The notes beneath the pieces were generated by a model. The model did no database searches and was not told where the DNA came from. It saw nothing but the letters and a program-made list of their open reading frames with translations. 10,498 bases of DNA from positions 1 to 10,498 of the forward strand of contig JAUVIX010000108.1 in NCBI GenBank assembly GCA_030592565.1, written 5' to 3'. Positions 1 through 8,381 of the stretch are shown here, one piece after another. Position numbers and translations under genes: made by a program. The DNA comes from Chlorobiota bacterium (lineage in GTDB: Bacteria > Bacteroidota > Bacteroidia > Bacteroidales > JAADJA01). How positions within the stretch are numbered: position 1 is the first letter of the stretch; each line of letters starts with the position of its first letter.

Positions 1-86
1 ATATTCGGATATTACGCTCTATTATAGGTAAGACTATAGATTATTGATCTAAACACATTATTAATTTAAATAGAAATTATACAACT

Positions 87-824
87 ATGAAAAAACATTC
101 AGTAAGAAGATTCACAGGTATGACATTAATACTTGGAATAATTTTGATGATGCAAACAGGATGCACATATGCATTCAAAGGTGTTAAAGGAAATGGGAAT
201 ATAGTAAAGCAAGAGAGGAATATTTCAAATTTTTCCGGGCTTGAAGTTGGTGGGGCTTTCAGGGTCTTTCTTACACAAGGTGATGAGGAAAAACTTGTTG
301 TGGAAGCTGATGAAAATCTTTTGGATATCATTGAAACAAAAGTGAGGGGTGGAATTCTTATTATCAGTACAAATGAGAATATTAAGCAGTTTAAAACCAT
401 GAATATCTATCTTACATTTAAGAGTATTGATGATATGGAAATCAGTGGTGCTTGTCATCTTTCAGGCGAAAACAAATTCAGGTTCAACGATCTCGATTTG
501 GATTGCAGTGGTGCATCGGAAGTGGATATTAAGTTATCAGCCAACTCCCTGAATATGGATATCAGTGGTGCCAGCAGTGTTGATCTTTATGGTAGTGTAG
601 AAAAAATCAGCCTTGACATTTCAGGTGCATCAAGCCTTGATGCTTATGAATTGGAAACTGTTAATTGTTATGTTGAAGTCAGCGGTGCAGCAGGTGCAAG
701 GATATCTGTCAGCAATGAGCTGTCAGCAGAAGTGTCAGGTGCATCAAAGCTGCGCTACAAGGGAAATCCAAAACTAATAAGTCATGAAGTTTCGGGTGCA
801 GGAAGTTTAAAGAAGGTAGAGTAA
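87..824 (+). CDS. DUF2807 (head GIN domain) predicted lipoprotein
   Basis: A 245-residue exported protein of the DUF2807 / putative auto-transporter adhesin 'head GIN domain' family, which is common in Bacteroidota; its molecular function is not established. The N-terminus has basic residues (KKHSVRR), a hydrophobic stretch at about 11-22 and then QTGC, so Cys26 is a plausible lipoprotein cysteine, although the lipobox is not canonical. The family opening follows at about 35-75 (KGNGNIVKQERNISNFSGLEV, then a GGAFRVFLTQG strand). From residue 118 onward seven [DE/C]-x-SGA motifs recur every 18-21 residues (SGA at 120, 141, 160, 179, 199, 217 and 236), the pattern expected of a right-handed beta-helix or stacked beta solenoid. 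The ATG at 87 is the only sensible start because it places the signal peptide correctly. It has no strong Shine-Dalgarno, which is usual in this phylum. The gene converges on the ROK kinase gene 39 bp downstream. Family assignment is confident; function is unknown. Confidence 0.9.
   Translation: MKKHSVRRFTGMTLILGIILMMQTGCTYAFKGVKGNGNIVKQERNISNFSGLEVGGAFRVFLTQGDEEKLVVEADENLLDIIETKVRGGILIISTNENIKQFKTMNIYLTFKSIDDMEISGACHLSGENKFRFNDLDLDCSGASEVDIKLSANSLNMDISGASSVDLYGSVEKISLDISGASSLDAYELETVNCYVEVSGAAGARISVSNELSAEVSGASKLRYKGNPKLISHEVSGAGSLKKVE
438..806 (+). repeat. Seven SGA-motif coding repeats in the DUF2807 gene
   Basis: Tandem degenerate coding repeats of about 54-63 bp, each containing a variant of atcagtggtgca or gtgtcaggtgcatc that encodes [DE]xSGA. 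At protein level the spacing between successive SGA triplets is 21, 19, 19, 20, 18 and 19 residues. The DNA copies have diverged in codon choice (agtggtgc, tcaggtgc, agcggtgc, tcgggtgc), so this is an old protein-level repeat, not a recent DNA duplication. Confidence 0.8.
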
Positions 825-863
825 TGAGTGTTTATGTTGATGATATTTTTAAGAGTTATGTCT

Positions 864-1826
864 CTAACTTTGAAATTCTTTCCATGCAAGAGCACTTGCT
901 CCCAGCATGGCAGCGTCACCAGGGGGTAGCTGAGAAGGGAGCAGCTTGACTTTATTCTTGTAAATATTTAAAAGCGATTTTTCCATATATCTCTTTGTAG
1001 GTTCAAAGATCAGATCGCCGGCCTGTGCCAGTCCGCCAAACAGAAAGATTGCCTCGGGGCTGGTATGAGCAATGGCATCTGCCAGTTTTTCGCCAAGAAT
1101 TTTGCCAGTATAATCAAAAGCCATTTTGGCAATGATATCTCCCCTTCTCGCTGCCTGATCAATCATTTTTGAAGAAAGGTTATTATAACTCACATTCCTA
1201 AATTCGCTGGGATCTATTCTATCAGCCAAAAGTTCAAAAACAGTTCTTTTTATTCCGTTTGCTGAAGTGTATGTTTCAAGGCAACCTCTACGCCCACATC
1301 CGCAGATACGTCCTTCAGGAACTGCGATAACGTGTCCTAATTCTCCGGCAAATCCATCATGCCCGTAAACCATTCCTCCATTCACCACAATTCCACTTCC
1401 AACACCAGTTCCCAATGTGATCATTATGAAATCGTTCATCCCTTTTGCACCACCATAGATCATTTCTCCCATTGCTGCTGCATTTGCGTCATTTGTCAAT
1501 ACAATAACATTAAAATTAAATTGCTTTTTTATAAAATCTATAATTGGAACAACTCCTTCAAAATTGAGGTTGGGTGCAAACTCAATCGTTCCATTGTAGT
1601 AATTCCCATTGGGTGCCCCCACTCCTATTCCAATAATTTCAACTTCATCTTCTATCTCGCTGATTAGTTTCTCAATAGAACGACATAATGTTGACATGAA
1701 AATTGTATAGTCAGGATGCGTTTCAGTTTTTATTGAACCGCGCGAAATAAAATCTCCATTTTTATCAACAATCCCAAAAATTGTATTTGTACCCCCAATA
1801 TCTATTCCGATAGCTACCTGTTTCAT
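864..1826 (-). CDS. ROK family sugar kinase (glucokinase-like)
   Basis: A 320-residue cytoplasmic ROK-family kinase, full length for the family, expected to phosphorylate an intracellular hexose or N-acetylhexosamine with ATP. Visible motifs in order: phosphate-binding DIGGTN at 9-14; TNDANAAAMGE at 111-121, where Asp113 is the expected catalytic base; the second nucleotide-binding loop TLGTGVGSG at 137-145; and GELGH at 161-165 followed by CGCGRRGC at 175-182, which supplies the ROK zinc ligands (His165, Cys175, Cys177, Cys182). FLFGGLAQAGD near 261-271 is the adenosine-binding region. The gene starts 30 bp after the stop of the MFS transporter on the same strand, so the two are very probably one transcript. 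Substrate cannot be fixed from sequence: glucose is the default for this subfamily, with mannose, fructose and GlcNAc as alternatives. The upstream A-rich stretch has only a weak ribosome binding site. Confidence 0.93.
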   Translation of the reverse strand: MKQVAIGIDIGGTNTIFGIVDKNGDFISRGSIKTETHPDYTIFMSTLCRSIEKLISEIEDEVEIIGIGVGAPNGNYYNGTIEFAPNLNFEGVVPIIDFIKKQFNFNVIVLTNDANAAAMGEMIYGGAKGMNDFIMITLGTGVGSGIVVNGGMVYGHDGFAGELGHVIAVPEGRICGCGRRGCLETYTSANGIKRTVFELLADRIDPSEFRNVSYNNLSSKMIDQAARRGDIIAKMAFDYTGKILGEKLADAIAHTSPEAIFLFGGLAQAGDLIFEPTKRYMEKSLLNIYKNKVKLLPSQLPPGDAAMLGASALAWKEFQS

Positions 1827-1856
1827 ATGTTTTATTTCTTTGTTGCCAATTCTTTT

Positions 1857-3245
1857 TTACAATTTAGTTTTCTGATTCACAATCTTATAACCTTTCCATC
1901 CATAATATGCAATATACAGATACGGAATCAAAGGAACAATAAATGAGAAATGCACTCCCTTAACATCTGCTACACCACCCTGTATTACAGGAATAATAGC
2001 ACCCCCCAGAATCATCATAACCAATAATGATGACCCCTGGCTTGTATGTTTTCCCAACCCTGAAATTGCAAGAGAAAATATATTGGGCCACATAATTGAA
2101 TTAAAAATACCGATTCCAATAACAGACCACATAGCAATCGACCCATTATTTGTTAATGCTACAATGATTAATCCGACGGCAGCAAGTGCAAAAATCAAGA
2201 GAGTTCTGCCTGGAATGGATTTCCCGATTATAAATGCAATATAGTTAATTAAAATGATAATGAGGAAAGGATAAATATTTTTGACAGGCATTTCGCTTTT
2301 CAAATAGATTGCACCGTATATTATGATTAAAGAAATCAATGCACTAAGCAGCATACTCATATATTTTTTACTCTTACTTTTTATCTCGCTTAGTGATATA
2401 GCACCAAGGAATCGTCCAATCATTAGGCCTCCCCAATAAAAAGCAAGATATGTGGAAGCTTCATTTTTTGAAAATCCTGCAATACTCTCTATTTCCAGAA
2501 AATTAACCAAAATACTTCCAATACTCACTTCGGCGCCGACATACATAAAAATGGCAACCATCCCCAGCACCAGATGTCTGTATTTAAGTGCACCTGCCCC
2601 TTTCTGAATATCTTGTTTATTATAAAACCGCGGGAGGTGAGAGATTTTTATCAGAACAGCGAGTAATAGAAACACTCCTGAAAAAATAACATATGGAATC
2701 TTTACAGAATCTGCACCGGCATATTGATCACCAATAAAATACTTAAATATCAGAAAGCCTCCGATCAAAGGTCCGATAGTGGTTCCAAGAGAGTTAAAGC
2801 CTTGTGCCAGATTAAGTCTGCTCGATGCAGTTTTTTCACTTCCAAGAATGGTGATGTAAGGATTTGCAGCAATTTGCAATAATGTGAAACCGAGACCTAA
2901 TATAAACAATGCAGCCAGAAAAAAGCCATAGGATGTTAATTCAGCAGCCGGAAAAAATAGTGCTGTACCCAATGATGAAAGCACTAAACCATAAATAATT
3001 CCGTTTTTATAACCTATTCTGTTAATAGGATCTCCAAAGCGGATAGATATCGTAAAATATATAACAGAGCCAATAAAATATGCACCGAAAAAGGCAAACT
3101 GAACAAGCATAGCCTGAGTATGGCTTAACTCAAATACATCTTTCAAATATGGAATAAGTATGTCATTCATACTTGTGATAAATCCCCACATAAAAAACAA
3201 ACCTGTTACAACAGCAAAAGGTCCGGCATAACTATTCTTCTTCAT
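1857..3245 (-). CDS. MFS sugar transporter, FucP / glucose-galactose family
   Basis: A 462-residue inner-membrane permease of the major facilitator superfamily, most like the FucP/GluP (fucose, glucose-galactose) sugar:proton symporters. Diagnostic N-terminal segment: FFMWGFITSMNDILIPYLK at about 17-35, followed by AMLVQFAFFGAYFIGS in the next helix. The LGLGFTLLQIAANPYITILG segment near 115-135 and the LNLAQGFNSLGTTIGPLIGG segment near 144-163 are also family signatures. The hydrophobic segments are consistent with about twelve transmembrane helices, with a basic central loop (about 200-225) between the two halves. It precedes the ROK kinase gene by 30 bp, giving a transport-then-phosphorylate pair. 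The ATG at 3243-3245 gives the expected N-terminus. I found no good TAnnTTTG promoter box in the 118 bp upstream. The transported sugar is not determinable here. Confidence 0.93.
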   Translation of the reverse strand: MKKNSYAGPFAVVTGLFFMWGFITSMNDILIPYLKDVFELSHTQAMLVQFAFFGAYFIGSVIYFTISIRFGDPINRIGYKNGIIYGLVLSSLGTALFFPAAELTSYGFFLAALFILGLGFTLLQIAANPYITILGSEKTASSRLNLAQGFNSLGTTIGPLIGGFLIFKYFIGDQYAGADSVKIPYVIFSGVFLLLAVLIKISHLPRFYNKQDIQKGAGALKYRHLVLGMVAIFMYVGAEVSIGSILVNFLEIESIAGFSKNEASTYLAFYWGGLMIGRFLGAISLSEIKSKSKKYMSMLLSALISLIIIYGAIYLKSEMPVKNIYPFLIIILINYIAFIIGKSIPGRTLLIFALAAVGLIIVALTNNGSIAMWSVIGIGIFNSIMWPNIFSLAISGLGKHTSQGSSLLVMMILGGAIIPVIQGGVADVKGVHFSFIVPLIPYLYIAYYGWKGYKIVNQKTKL

Positions 3246-3320
3246 ATTAGAAGTATTATTAAAAGAAGCTGCTAAAGTATTAAGAAAAAAATTGATTTGA
3301 ATAAAATCTATAACAATTTA

Positions 3321-3340
3321 TTCACTTTTAAAAAAATGAA
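3321..3340. terminator. Weak AT-rich dyad after the PKD gene
   Basis: A 20-bp near-palindrome (ttca, tttt, aaaa, tgaa with one mismatched pair at positions 5/16) lies about 25 bp beyond the stop codon of the PKD gene and upstream of the transporter gene. On the minus strand it contains a run of Ts. It could be a weak terminator separating the two units. With only A/T-rich pairing the support is slight. Confidence 0.22.
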
Positions 3341-3363
3341 GATGCAACAGGTATTAAATATCC

Positions 3364-6300
3364 TTAACGAATAAGAGTTACAGTGCCTGATGTAATTGGT
3401 TCTTTAGTCTGTAAGGTACTGCCGACCCATCCTGTACCATCACGGAATACTCCATAAGCTTTCCAGACATAGGTTCCCTGAGGCTGAAGAACTCCATTGT
3501 AGTAGCCATCCCAATATTCTGCCGGACTACCCAATTCATCGAGTTTGTCAGACTCCCACACCTTGTTACCTTTAGTGTCATAAACATATATATGGAAGTC
3601 AATAAGATTAACCCCTTTAGGTTCAAAATATCTTATCTCCTCATTTGGATTATTAGGAGAAAAAGCTGTTGGACAATATAGGCCTTTAAACAATACATTA
3701 ACTTCGTGACGACTTGTGTCTGAACAGCCATATTCGTTATATGAGATTAGCGTTACAGTATAGAGGCTATCCTCTTCATAAACTTCTATAGGATTTTCAA
3801 TTGTAGATGTGTTACCATTACCAAAATCCCATAAATAGGTTTTAGAATATATTGATTCGTTTGTAAAAGTTGTTTTTCCCTGCACACCATTATAGTTTTC
3901 TGACAATTCAAATTCGCTATAAGGTATCGGATAGACAAGAAATGATTTCTGTACTGTTTTTGGACAACCATATGAAGCGGCGGTCATAGTTACCTGATAA
4001 CTGGAAATGACGGAGTAAATGTGTGATGGCTCCGGGTCAGTTGATGTATTCGGATTTGTAGCATTAGAAATAGGATCCCCAAAGTTCCAGTTCCAGGATG
4101 TTATTTTCGTAAAGGTACTATCATAAACAGGAATAAAATAGGCTGGTGAATTCAGGCAGTTGTTTTTCACCTGGAAAGTTACAATTGGGGCATAACTAAC
4201 CACGCAATTCCTTGATATTGTGTCAGTACAACCATATTGAGTTTCTATTGTTAACTTCACATTATATATGCCTGTGTCAGCATATAAATGATGAGGGTTC
4301 TGAATGGCAGAAGTGGTTCCGTCATCAAAATCCCAGAGCCAGGTTGATAACGTATCAATACTTGATGAAAGATCAAAAAATTGCATTTGGATACCCTTAC
4401 AGGCATTTACACTGTCAAACTCTGCTATTGGTAAATGATGAACATAAACTGCATTAATAGTTGTATCTCTTAATGTATCTCCCCAGTAATCAGTTGTAAT
4501 AATAAGGCTGACATAATAAACTCCGGTAGTATCATAATAGTGAGTTATATATTCCAGCGAATCAGTATAAGTGGTATCAGTGCCATCACCAAAATCCCAC
4601 TGCCATTCCAATATTTCAGCTTCAACCGGACTATATGATTGATCAACAAAAATAACCGAATCTCCATAACAAACATCCTGATAAAGAAACTTTGCAATAA
4701 CAGCACTTCCAACATAAATCTGCTTTGTAGTATCTTTAACTCCACCATTTGAGTCGATAACTTGCAAATAAACATTATAGTAGCCAGTGTCAGGATATGA
4801 ATAGTAGGGGTTTTGCAATGTTGATGTATCATAGGCAGTTGTTAAATCTCCAAAATTCCAATACCACTCCATCAGGCCAACACCTTCAGGGGCTATTGAT
4901 TGGTCAGTAAACTGAGTAAACAAAGTTAATCCAGAAGTGTAATCAAAATCAGCCAAGGGTCGTGTTGTTACTTCAATACTGTCACAATAAGTATTTGAAC
5001 AGCCCTCCTCGAATGCGGAGTTATATTGAGTAACTTCAAGACAAACCTGGAATTTACCTATTGTATCATAAATATGTGTTACATCACCTATTTCAGATGA
5101 TGTTTCACCATCACCAAAATCCCACATATATGAATAAAACGGAAACCCATGTGTTTGGGATAAATCGTGAAAAACTACTTCATTTCCAATTGAAACATCC
5201 TGAAATTCAAAGTTGGCTTCTGGAACAGAATCAATTGTAACAGAGTAAACCACTGAATCAATACAACCATGATTATTCTGAACAAAGAGAGTAACATCTA
5301 ATTCACCTTCCTTAGAAAAAACATGATACGGTTCAAACAAATAGGATGTGTCATTAGATCCGGAACCCGGATCCCCAAAATGCCATTCCCACGATAAGGA
5401 AGAAAATATATTTAATGTGTCAGTCAGATTTACAAAAAACGTAGTATCTCCAAAACAAACTGTGTTGAATGAAAAATCCGGTAAGGGCACTGAATCTACA
5501 AAAATAGTTTGAGTTGTATCATCAATACAGCCAATATCATTAGTAACAATTAATTCAACATTGTGAAATCCCGGACTATTGAAAATATGTTGAGGGTTTT
5601 GATCTGTATCAGAATTCCCGTCGTCATAATTCCACAACCAGGATGATATTGGATAAGTAGTAGTTGCTGAAGTATCAGTAAATTGGGTTTCAAACCCAAA
5701 GCAAGCGGTATCAGCCCAAAATCCGGCATCAGGACGCTCAATAAAAATAGAAGAACTCATTGTGTCAATACAACCATAGATGGAATATACTATCATTTGC
5801 ACATAAAATGTTGCTGTGTCAGGAACAGAATAAAGGTGAGTAGTGTCAAAAGGAGCGATATAAGTATATCCTTCGGTGTTATCACCAAAAATCCAGAAAA
5901 CACTATCGATATCATCAATTGGGCTTGACGTATTTTTAAGAAGAATAGTATCACAGGAATAATTAGGCTCAAAATTTGCAAATATTGATTGATATTCAAC
6001 TGGTATTAAGGTTGTATCAGAACATCCACCTTCGCCCAAAACTTCCATTATCACATTATAATTCCCTGGAGAAGGAAGAGTGTATGTTGCATCGAACGGA
6101 GAGGTATATACTTTAAGAGTGTCATCAGACACATACCAATAAACACTGTCAATTACTCCTGTTGATGTGCTTTTATCAGATAAAACAATACTATCACAAA
6201 TTTGATTTATTTCAAAATCTGCAATTGGATTAATATAGTTCAATAGTTGAGGTGATGCTGTTGATGAATCTGTAGAATTAAAATATATTGAATAGTTAAC

Positions 6301-6840
6301 CTCATAAGTTCCTTCAGGTGAATAGGTATGAGTTGTATTAAAAGGTAAAGGAGCAGGTATTAATTGAGAGGTTCCATCACCAAAATACCACCTGACACTT
6401 TCTATTTCACAATTGGATTTTAGAACAGATGTATCAGTAAAAGTAACAAAATCACATTCCTGATCAAATTTAAAACCGGCAATTGGAAATAAATAGTGAA
6501 TCGTATCAGCAGCAGATAATGAATCTGCAGGGTTGCTAAAATAAAGAGTAAAAATAACAGGATAATCACCTTCAACCGGATAGGTATGGTTTACATTAAA
6601 TGAGTTTCCTTCTAAAATCAATGTGGAAGTATTGTCTCCAAAATACCAGCGAACACTATCTACATAATCCGCAGGAGCAATAATAGAAGTGTTTGTAAAC
6701 TCAACACTGTCACAAAACTGGTCGTACGAAAAAGCGGGGTTTACAATTTGAGCTTTTACGTCAAAATTAAGAAACAAAAGGGCAGTAAGTCCAATAAGTA
6801 TGCTTAGTAAATTTCGAGCTTGTCTATTTTTTAGATTCAT
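3364..6840 (-). CDS. Secreted 12-PKD-repeat protein with T9SS type B sorting domain
   Basis: A giant exported protein, 1158 residues from the preferred ATG at 6838-6840. Opening the frame at the TTG at 6859-6861 would add seven residues, but there is no ribosome binding site there, and the ATG leads directly into a signal peptide: basic MNLKNRQARN, hydrophobic LLSILIGLTALLFLNF, likely cleavage after DVKA before Gln. Twelve PKD-like beta-sandwich repeats follow at about 31-118, 119-204, 205-285, 286-369, 370-452, 453-539, 540-628, 629-711, 712-803, 804-883, 884-971 and 972-1051, each carrying a version of W-x-[FW]-x-FGD(G/N)-x-[ST]. The C-terminal part (about 1053-1158) is a gliding-motility-associated CHU_C / type B T9SS signal with CPTAFSPN, FHIYVYDTKGNKVWES, WDGYYNG, PQGTYVWKA and a final GTVTLIR. 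It should cross the outer membrane through the T9SS and be released or held at the surface. Roles in adhesion or gliding are only family-level guesses. About 22 cysteines, many in a YGC-x-D context at repeat ends, suggest disulfides. Confidence 0.92.
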   Translation of the reverse strand: MNLKNRQARNLLSILIGLTALLFLNFDVKAQIVNPAFSYDQFCDSVEFTNTSIIAPADYVDSVRWYFGDNTSTLILEGNSFNVNHTYPVEGDYPVIFTLYFSNPADSLSAADTIHYLFPIAGFKFDQECDFVTFTDTSVLKSNCEIESVRWYFGDGTSQLIPAPLPFNTTHTYSPEGTYEVNYSIYFNSTDSSTASPQLLNYINPIADFEINQICDSIVLSDKSTSTGVIDSVYWYVSDDTLKVYTSPFDATYTLPSPGNYNVIMEVLGEGGCSDTTLIPVEYQSIFANFEPNYSCDTILLKNTSSPIDDIDSVFWIFGDNTEGYTYIAPFDTTHLYSVPDTATFYVQMIVYSIYGCIDTMSSSIFIERPDAGFWADTACFGFETQFTDTSATTTYPISSWLWNYDDGNSDTDQNPQHIFNSPGFHNVELIVTNDIGCIDDTTQTIFVDSVPLPDFSFNTVCFGDTTFFVNLTDTLNIFSSLSWEWHFGDPGSGSNDTSYLFEPYHVFSKEGELDVTLFVQNNHGCIDSVVYSVTIDSVPEANFEFQDVSIGNEVVFHDLSQTHGFPFYSYMWDFGDGETSSEIGDVTHIYDTIGKFQVCLEVTQYNSAFEEGCSNTYCDSIEVTTRPLADFDYTSGLTLFTQFTDQSIAPEGVGLMEWYWNFGDLTTAYDTSTLQNPYYSYPDTGYYNVYLQVIDSNGGVKDTTKQIYVGSAVIAKFLYQDVCYGDSVIFVDQSYSPVEAEILEWQWDFGDGTDTTYTDSLEYITHYYDTTGVYYVSLIITTDYWGDTLRDTTINAVYVHHLPIAEFDSVNACKGIQMQFFDLSSSIDTLSTWLWDFDDGTTSAIQNPHHLYADTGIYNVKLTIETQYGCTDTISRNCVVSYAPIVTFQVKNNCLNSPAYFIPVYDSTFTKITSWNWNFGDPISNATNPNTSTDPEPSHIYSVISSYQVTMTAASYGCPKTVQKSFLVYPIPYSEFELSENYNGVQGKTTFTNESIYSKTYLWDFGNGNTSTIENPIEVYEEDSLYTVTLISYNEYGCSDTSRHEVNVLFKGLYCPTAFSPNNPNEEIRYFEPKGVNLIDFHIYVYDTKGNKVWESDKLDELGSPAEYWDGYYNGVLQPQGTYVWKAYGVFRDGTGWVGSTLQTKEPITSGTVTLIR
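3688..6750 (-). repeat. Twelve PKD-like coding repeats
   Basis: Degenerate tandem coding repeats of roughly 240-275 bp. The clearest DNA trace on the plus strand is the recurring ccatcaccaaaatcccac-like block, the reverse complement of the FGDG motif: it appears near 3813, 4319, 4580, 5107, 6375 and 6633, with looser forms between. Repeats 1-4 form one subgroup with an early Cys-Asp (CDSVEF, CDFVTF, CDSIVL, CDTILL). Repeats 5, 6 and 9-11 carry a C-x-G or similar early Cys instead, and many end in GC-x-D. Repeat 3 has lost the FGD core (WYVSDDT). Confidence 0.8.
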
Positions 6841-6913
6841 TTTTTGCTGTATCTCATTCAAAATTCAGGATTATATACGTTAAATTATTAAGAATGTTCT
6901 ATTTAATTATGCT

Positions 6914-8377
6914 TTATTGACTACTATTTTTCTCTACAAGTTGCCTTTGAATTGTATAATTATTGAGAAAAGGTCTTAACTGTCCTGTTTTTAACTTTTT
7001 TGCAATAATTTTCTTCTTTTCATCAAGTAAAAATATTGTCGGGGTCATGCTCACATCATAAAGATCATGATAGTCAGGTGTAACACTCCTGGTACCATTT
7101 ACATTTATCCAATCAGAAATTTTGTAATCAGAAATAAACTTCTTCCATTTTGCAAGAGATGTGTCAGTACAAACAGCAAACACATTCAGATCATAATCAA
7201 CACTGTCAATCCATTTCCTCATCTCCTCTATTTCTCTCAGGCAATGGCCGCAATCATATTCATAAAATAACAGAATTAAATATTCAGCATCTGTATGAAG
7301 CAGAGAAGTAAAACTATTTGCAGTATCAAGTAATATCATTTCTGGTGCTGTTTCTCCAATAAGAATTGAGCGCAATGCATTTGCTTTTTCGGTAATACTA
7401 TTCACGATAGAAGGGTCTGCCCAAAATGCCTTTCCTGTTGTATAATAAGCGTCAACCATATGGACAAATATCTTGTCAAAACCCATAATCTTAGATGTCT
7501 CAAATTTATAAGTCAGATACCAAATTGAATATTTAAACATCTCTTTGCTTGGTTCTGTTTTTGCAATTAATGCATCTGCTTCTTTAATAATCGTATCAGG
7601 TTGCTGATATAAAACCTGTTCAAAATATTTTTTTAATTTATTATTATACAGAGGAGTGTGCAATAACCTGTTATCGGTTAAATCGAACCTGTCCCAGTAA
7701 TGTTGCTTGTAGTATTGATAGACATAGATTGAATCTTCTCTTCCATTTTCAAGAATGGGAATATTTTGAGGATCCGGTTCCCATATTGCATTAAATAATA
7801 CGGATATAAAATTATCGGGGTACTCTTTGATAAAATCAAGTTTATAATCTCCAAGTTGTTTATTAATTGTATCTATTTGTTTACTGATTAGTTGTACGGA
7901 ATCCGGCTTGTCTGAATACAAGCTTAGGGTTTTTCTTAATTCGCCAATTTCCTTATGTTTAGCTGTATTAAATCTAATATATTTATAGAACAAAGTGTTA
8001 TCTTCAGAATTTTTAAAAGATATATTTTCATTGATATGTGCCACATCTGTTGATACAGAAAATTTTTGTTCTTTATCAATAATGAGCTCAAAATACCGAT
8101 TATTTTTTTGCCCGGCAATTATATAGATTCCCCCATGTAATAGTGAATCTCCTTCAAAAACAAACTTCCCCTTTCTAATAAAAGCAGTGTCATCAAGATA
8201 TGTTTTATCCCCATAATAATGAGCAAGATACAGAATAGAATCTTCACTGCCATTTATATTCACAGAAATTTTATATCCGGTATTGCCTGATAAAGAAATA
8301 TTTCCCTGAAACATAAAAATAATAACTATTACAAATTTAAAAATTTGCATAATAATCTTCTTGTCAACTATCTTCAT
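6914..8377 (-). CDS. TlpA-like thioredoxin-fold protein with DUF4369-type N-terminus
   Basis: A 487-residue exported thiol-disulfide protein. Order of parts: hydrophobic signal segment at about 10-30 (MQIFKFVIVIIFMFQG) with no lipobox cysteine; a DUF4369-like beta domain at about 35-125 (short strands, GSEDSILYLAHYYGDKTYLDDT, then FVFEGDSLLHGGIYII); a helical middle region at about 130-330 like the DUF5106 segment of Bacteroidota TlpA proteins; and an AhpC/TSA-type thioredoxin fold at about 340-475. The fold starts at GETAPEMILLD, has the redox pair CGHC at 376-379 after LILLFYEYD, and the cis-proline loop as MTPTIFLLD at about 444-452. It should act in the periplasm as a reductase or oxidase; direction and partner are unknown. 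A promoter-like box at 8382-8389 lies so close to the first ATG that Met10 (codon at 8348-8350, preceded by AAGAAGATTATT) may be the real start. The PKD gene follows 73 bp downstream on the same strand. Confidence 0.9.
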   Translation of the reverse strand: MKIVDKKIIMQIFKFVIVIIFMFQGNISLSGNTGYKISVNINGSEDSILYLAHYYGDKTYLDDTAFIRKGKFVFEGDSLLHGGIYIIAGQKNNRYFELIIDKEQKFSVSTDVAHINENISFKNSEDNTLFYKYIRFNTAKHKEIGELRKTLSLYSDKPDSVQLISKQIDTINKQLGDYKLDFIKEYPDNFISVLFNAIWEPDPQNIPILENGREDSIYVYQYYKQHYWDRFDLTDNRLLHTPLYNNKLKKYFEQVLYQQPDTIIKEADALIAKTEPSKEMFKYSIWYLTYKFETSKIMGFDKIFVHMVDAYYTTGKAFWADPSIVNSITEKANALRSILIGETAPEMILLDTANSFTSLLHTDAEYLILLFYEYDCGHCLREIEEMRKWIDSVDYDLNVFAVCTDTSLAKWKKFISDYKISDWINVNGTRSVTPDYHDLYDVSMTPTIFLLDEKKKIIAKKLKTGQLRPFLNNYTIQRQLVEKNSSQ

Positions 8378-8381
8378 ACGG

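Noticed and set aside
1..86. Promoter for the DUF2807 gene in the left flank
   Set aside because: Only partial matches to TAnnTTTG (taatttaa at 62-69) with poor spacing from ttg at 44-46; nothing supportable.
852..871. Hairpin between the convergent DUF2807 and ROK genes (agagtta / taacttt, 6-base loop)
   Set aside because: The stem is AT-rich with a G-T pair, overlaps the ROK stop codon, and has no T-tract on either strand, so terminator function is not supported.
1359..1667. Plus-strand open frame of 102 codons inside the ROK kinase gene
   Set aside because: Antisense shadow of a well-supported conserved gene; the product is low-complexity and resembles no family.
4212..4457. Open frames on the plus strand (also 5683-5928) and in other minus frames within the PKD gene
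   Set aside because: All lie inside the PKD repeat frame, have no recognisable domains or start signals, and arise from the biased composition of the repeats.
3688..6750. Recurring ccatcaccaaaatcccac-like blocks as a possible CRISPR or other DNA repeat array
   Set aside because: They are degenerate, spaced by hundreds of bases, and encode the FGDG core of PKD repeats in frame.
6859..6866. GAATTTTG on the minus strand as a -7 box for the PKD gene
   Set aside because: One mismatch to TAnnTTTG and no -33 element about 20 bp upstream; the gene may simply be co-transcribed with the TlpA-like gene.
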